A stretch of 5,794 nt of DNA, taken from CAYOBW01 sp964402115. GTDB lineage: Bacteria > Verrucomicrobiota > Kiritimatiellia > UBA8416 > CAYOBW01. A model generated the notes under the pieces. The model was not told where the DNA came from and did no database searches. It saw only the letters and a program-made list of their open reading frames with translations. This document shows, in pieces, positions 1 through 5,794 of this stretch (positions within the stretch are counted from its first letter, which is position 1; the number at the start of each line of letters is the position of its first letter). Both the position numbers and the translations under genes were made by a program. The stretch lies in assembly GCA_964402115.1 (NCBI GenBank), contig CAYOBW010000389.1, forward strand, positions 1 to 5,794, in the 5' to 3' direction.

Positions 1-346
1 TGTAGTCCTGCGCGCCTTTCCGCATGGCGTTATGGATGGTCGCTTCGTCGCCGCTGGCGCTAAGCACGACGATCGCAAGCCGCGGCCGGTGCGCGCGGAT
101 GGCCGCCACGGTCGCCTCGCCATGGCTATCCGGCAGGTTGAGGTCGAGTACCACGGCATCGAAGACCGTGTCATCGAGTGCCCGCAGGCCCTCCGCCAGC
201 GTTCTTGCCACCCGCACGTCGAACCGGGCTGTTGGATGTTGCGCGAGGACGATTTCCGCCAGGCGGGCGAAACTGGGCTCGTCTTCGATCACCAAGACCC
301 GCAGGCTGGTCGGGGCGGACGGCTCCAGGTTGCGTTCAGGACACAT
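1..346 (-). CDS. Response regulator, receiver domain (C-terminal part beyond the left edge)
   Basis: The 115 visible residues form most of a CheY-like receiver domain that accepts phosphate from a histidine kinase in the cytoplasm. Visible motifs are the first strand and acidic pair VLVIEDEP (Glu21, Asp22), the phospho-acceptor in VVLDLNLPDSHG (Asp68), the switch Ser96 in VVLSASGDE, and the fifth-helix motif MRKGAQDY. The conserved lysine, expected a few residues after QDY, lies off the window, as does any output domain. The ATG at 344-346 is chosen because a good ribosome site (AAAGGGAG, 353-360) sits 6 bases upstream and the receiver begins about 15 residues in. The gene lies 28 bases after the tandem-SBP kinase on the same strand, so it is the likely partner of that kinase and perhaps of the hybrid kinase too. 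The NLPDS/GAQDY wording occurs in receivers fused to many kinds of output, so the output type cannot be told. Confidence 0.93.
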   Translation of the reverse strand, partial: MCPERNLEPSAPTSLRVLVIEDEPSFARLAEIVLAQHPTARFDVRVARTLAEGLRALDDTVFDAVVLDLNLPDSHGEATVAAIRAHRPRLAIVVLSASGDEATIHNAMRKGAQDY

Positions 347-352
347 GGCGGG

Positions 353-360
353 CTCCCTTT
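353..360 (-). promoter_or_regulatory. Ribosome binding site of the response regulator
   Basis: The minus strand reads AAAGGGAG, with 6 bases between it and the ATG at 346. It lies in the 28-base gap after the kinase stop codon (375-377) and decides the start of the response regulator. No hairpin or promoter is visible in this gap, which suggests cotranscription with the kinase. Confidence 0.7.
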
Positions 361-374
361 TCAGATCCAATGGT

Positions 375-3300
375 TCACGACACCGGCAAATCCACATGAA
401 ACCGCGTCCATTGGCCCTCCTCGCAGTCCACGCTCAACTCCCCGCCGTGCTCCTGGGCGACGGACCGGCCGATCCACAAACCCATCCCTGCGTGCTGCGT
501 GCGGTCCTTCGTGGTGAAGAAAGGATCAAACACGCGTTCTCGGAGCTCCTCCCGTATGCCGGGACCATTGTCTGCCACGGTCAGACGCACCCACGCCTGG
601 CCCGCCTTGTCGAACGGACGGGCACTCAGACGAATCGCCTTGTCCCCACCGCCGCCCGACGCAGGGTTCGGGGCCGCTTCGTCCCACGCTTCCAGGGCAT
701 TCTTGAGCAGGGCTGTGACGAGGTGACACATCCGGACCTGACGACAAGTGACAGCGGGCAGGTCCGCGGGCAAGTCGCCGTTCAGGGCGATACCGTGCGC
801 CAGCGCCTCCTCCAGGGCCGACGGCAGCACGGAGGCGACGACCTCGGACAGCGAGGCGGAGACAGGCGCCTGCCTCTCCGTTTGCTCCGTGTAACCCAGC
901 AGGCTGTGCGTCATCGTGGCCACCCGCCGACCCTCCAGGATGATTTCGTCGGCAAATGCGGCGAGTGTGGCGTTGTCCGCCGCTTTGTCCTTGATCAACT
1001 GCGCATAGTTCATCGCCCCCATGATCGGGTTATTGATCTCGTGAGCCATGCCGCGCGCCAGGGTGCCGATGGACGCCAGTTTCTGCTGCTGGCGGCGTTT
1101 CGCCTCCAGCCGGTTGCGTTCCGAGACGTCCTTCTTGATCGCAATCTGGTGGGTGAGCACCCCTTCTCCGTTGCTCACCGGGGTGATCGTCAACTCCTCG
1201 GTGTACAGGCTGCCGTCCTTGCGGCGGGAGAGCAGTTCCCCCCTCCAGACCCTGCCGGCGGAGAGCATGTTCTGAATGTCTCGGTAGATTGCATCCGGTT
1301 GTCGCCCGGGCGCCAGGATGCTCGCGGGCTGGCCCACGATCTCCGCTGGGGCGTAGCCCGTCAACGCGGCGCAGGCCGGGTTGATCCAGGTGACGATGCC
1401 ATCGCGCTCGGTAATGAGAATGGCTTCGTCCACCGCGTCCATCGCGGCGATTTGCACCTGCATCTGGGCTTCCGCCTGCTTGCGCTCGGTGATGTCCATA
1501 TCCGTGCCCCGATACCCGAGCAGACGGCCTTCCGCATCCACGATCGGCGAACCGCTGGTCTCCATGATGACGGTCTTGCCGTTCTTGTGGAGGTTGGGAT
1601 TCTCGAAGTGCCGGAACGATTTCCGCTGTGCGATCGCCGCCAGCGCGCCGTCCCTCAAATTCGCCCGCCGTTCAGGAACGAACAGGTCGTAGAAATGCCG
1701 CTGTCCCACCAACTCGGCGGGAGCATACCCGAGAAGCGTCTCCACCGCCGAACTGCAGTAGCGAAAGACGCCGTCCGCATCCACTTCCCAGATCCATTCG
1801 CCGGCGTTCTCCGCCACATGCTGGAAGCGTTCCTCGCTCTGCCGCAAGGCCGCTTCGGCACGGTGCCGGAAGTCGATCTCCTGCCGCAGGGCCTGAGTGC
1901 GCCTGGTCACCTGCGTTTGCAGTGACCGCGACCAGAGAAGCGAACCCGCGAGCAGTGCCAGCAGCGGCAGGCTTGCGCCCAGCACATACCGCACCACCGT
2001 GCGGAGGCTCGCGCCTGCCTTCTCATAGGGGCTCAGCCACTTGGCCTGGATTTGTCGGTACTCGCCGGTGGCCTTGATCGCCGCCAACCCCTCCGAGAAT
2101 CGCGCTAAGAGCTCGTCATTGACATGGGGCGCCGCGTAGCAGTACTCGGGGGCAAGCACAGGTTGGTCGGAGACTCTCAGGTTCCGCCAGCCTTTCTGCG
2201 CGATCCAGTACAGCGCCGGCACCTTGGCCACGAGCGCGCAATCGTGTTCGCCGGACGCCAGCCGGCGCAAGGCTTCCTCCTGGGACGGCACGGTCACCAG
2301 TTGCTTCTCGTAGCCCTGTTTCACGGCCAGGTCGGCCATGACGTCGCCGGCCATGACGAGTATCGTCTGCCCGGCCAGGTCATCCATGCCCGCCGGAACG
2401 CGTGTACCCTCACGCACCGCAATCGCATGCTGGACGACGGCATGCGGAGGCGAGAAGGTGAACGTCTGATCCCTCTCGACGGAATAGAACATCCCCTGCG
2501 CCAAATCGATGTCCCCGGTCCGCAAACCGTTCCGGATGTCGCTCCAGATTCCCAGTCGGATATCCACCGCCAGTCCCATCTGCCTGGCAATCGCCCGTGT
2601 CAGGTCGACGTTGAACCCGGCGGGCTGGCCGTTCCGGTTCAGGAATTCGTAGGGCGGATAGTCGTTGTCGCCTCCGACAACGATGCGACTCTTGGCCCTC
2701 CCCAGCGCCTCGAGGGCGGAGAACCATTTGGCGTGAAGCATCCGGAAGGTGCCGTCTGCCATTATGAGGGACAACCCTTCGTTCAGGTCGGAGAGCAGGT
2801 CCCGGTCTCCCTTGCGCACGGCAAAGCAGAAGTTCTGCGTGAAACCCTTGAGCGGCGGACCTGCCGTTCGGAGGTTGTGAAGTCCGGCGCTCTGCATGAG
2901 CTGCAAGGCCAGGAGTTTCTGGATGACAACGGCGTCGTGCTTGCCGCCGGAGAGTTCGCGGAGCGCGGTCTCGAAAGCCGGCAGCGGCACAATGACGGCG
3001 CCCAACCCGGCACGGCGCAGATACTCCTCGGCGTTGTCCCCCTGCAGCACCGCAACCTGCCTGCCCTTCAGGTCTTGCGGCGCACGAACGTCCGCATTGT
3101 CGTCCCGGACAACGATGGCGCCATGCATGGTGAGATACGGGACGGTGAAGTCATAAACCGCTTCCCGTTCGGGCGTTCTGCCTACCAGCGGAAGCGCCTG
3201 GAGCCGTCCATCAGCCAACTCCTGCTTGAGCGCTGCCCACGGTCCGGTCTTGAAGACGACCTCGCGCCCTATGGCCTTCAGCGCGGCCCGGAGCAATTCC

Positions 3301-3536
3301 ACGGAAAAGCCATCCGCCTGGTTGTCGGGAGTGACGATGCAATAGGGGGGGGTAGTCGGGTTCACAGCCGGACAGGACCGGCGCGCTCTCCGGGGCCGTT
3401 ACGCCCGCGGTCAGATCGTCGTTGCCCCTGGCAACCGGTACGACCGTCAGCACGGCGAGACCGACAGCCCAGACTCCGGCACACAGACGTGCGAAGGCGC
3501 CCAACCACACTGCGCCCCTTTCAGTCCCCTTTCGGT

Positions 3537-3540
<4 letters not shown>
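375..3540 (-). CDS. BvgS-like sensor histidine kinase with two periplasmic solute-binding domains, frameshifted near its N-terminus
   Basis: This is a membrane sensor kinase, 1054 residues once one base is removed from the C8 tract at 3345-3352. Order (repaired numbering): signal peptide or anchor about 1-39 (MNRKGTERGA, then a hydrophobic stretch ending VPVARG); SBP_bac_3 domain 1 about 58-280 (CEPDYPPYCIV, then GFSVELLRAAL); SBP_bac_3 domain 2 about 284-505 (GGDNDYPPYEFL); membrane helix about 515-538; short coiled coil; PAS 1 about 568-686 and PAS 2 about 694-808; HisKA with His833 in RGMAHEINNP; HATPase_c with N-box Asn947, G1 DNGPG (990-994), F-box FDPFFTTK and G2 GMGL. There is no receiver or Hpt. 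In the family, Venus-flytrap domains of this kind bind amino acids or similar small molecules; the ligand here cannot be told. The start at 3540 is chosen because it overlaps the upstream stop as ATGA and opens a signal peptide. As written, this frame ends at 3211 after 109 residues. The rest is open from 3365 (a GTG) to 375. Confidence 0.88.
3345..3352 (-). repeat. Homopolymer tract C8 carrying the frameshift
   Basis: Eight consecutive C on the coding strand (G on the plus strand) sit between the signal-peptide frame and the main sensor frame. With eight C the upstream frame reads DYPPLLHRHS and leaves the family sequence. With seven it reads CEPDYPPYCIV and joins the main frame exactly. The second SBP domain of the same protein begins with the matching DNDYPPYEFL, an internal control for the repair. 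The tract may be a sequence error, a recent mutation, or a length-variable contingency tract. Confidence 0.9.
3424..3540 (-). other. Signal peptide or N-terminal anchor of the tandem-SBP kinase
   Basis: The first 39 residues have a basic start (MNRKGTERG), a hydrophobic core (LCAGVWAVGLAVLTVV) and a small-residue end, PVARG followed by NDD. A cut after Gly39 fits the -3/-1 rule (Ala, Gly). Together with the downstream membrane helix it places both solute-binding domains in the periplasm. It lies upstream of the C8 tract, so it is out of frame with the sensor in the sequence as given. Confidence 0.72.

Positions 3541-5794
<2,254 letters not shown>

Noticed and set aside
24..1925. Long plus-strand open frame of 633 codons opposite the kinase and response regulator genes
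   Set aside because: It is antisense to clear kinase domains, its product resembles no family, is rich in Arg/His/Pro as expected from the complement of GC-rich genes, and has no convincing ribosome site.
3363..3365. GTG as true start of a 996-residue kinase
   Set aside because: It would remove the signal peptide from a protein with two periplasmic domains and begins inside the conserved CEPDYPPY segment. The start at 3540 explains the sequence better.
3364..3375. Lipobox-like VLSGC ahead of the first solute-binding domain
   Set aside because: The Cys is about residue 59, some 20 residues after the hydrophobic core, and starts the folded domain (CEPDYPP). A lipobox should follow the hydrophobic core directly.

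Overview
The window holds part of one minus-strand operon of signal-transduction genes, read from right to left. The DNA is GC-rich. The periplasmic sensor with a signal peptide points to a Gram-negative bacterium. Heptamer repeats lying inside a gene are, from memory, a habit of repeat-rich genomes such as some Verrucomicrobia/Planctomycetes-type bacteria, deltaproteobacteria and cyanobacteria. No taxonomic marker is present, so phylum is left open.

Layout, in transcription order: (1) 5794-3537, a hybrid histidine kinase (HisKA - HATPase_c - REC - REC - Hpt) whose N-terminal sensor part lies beyond the right edge. (2) 3540-375, a BvgS/EvgS-like periplasmic sensor kinase (signal peptide - two SBP_bac_3 domains - TM - PAS - PAS - HisKA - HATPase_c) that overlaps gene 1 by the four bases ATGA. 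It carries a one-base frameshift at a run of eight C (coding strand; 3345-3352). (3) 346-1, the receiver domain of a response regulator that runs off the left edge. The gaps are -4 and 28 bases, no terminator is visible, and no gene lies on the plus strand. The long plus-strand ORFs are antisense shadows.

How they could work together: the tandem solute-binding kinase senses a small ligand in the periplasm. It has no receiver of its own. The hybrid kinase carries a complete internal His-Asp-His relay module. The separate response regulator is the natural output for one or both. This wiring is inferred from gene order and domain content only.

The most unusual feature is a set of three in-frame insertions built of 7-base units in the hybrid kinase gene. 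They lie at 5226-5360 (in the ATPase domain), 4163-4275 (in the second receiver) and 3914-3969 (in the linker before Hpt). The first two share one architecture: two arms of five heptamers (35 bases each) around a palindromic core. All three fall where a surface loop or linker is expected, and the kinase, receiver and Hpt motifs remain intact around them. The second notable point is the C8 tract in gene 2: it separates the signal peptide from the rest of the sensor and could be a sequence error or a length-variable switch.
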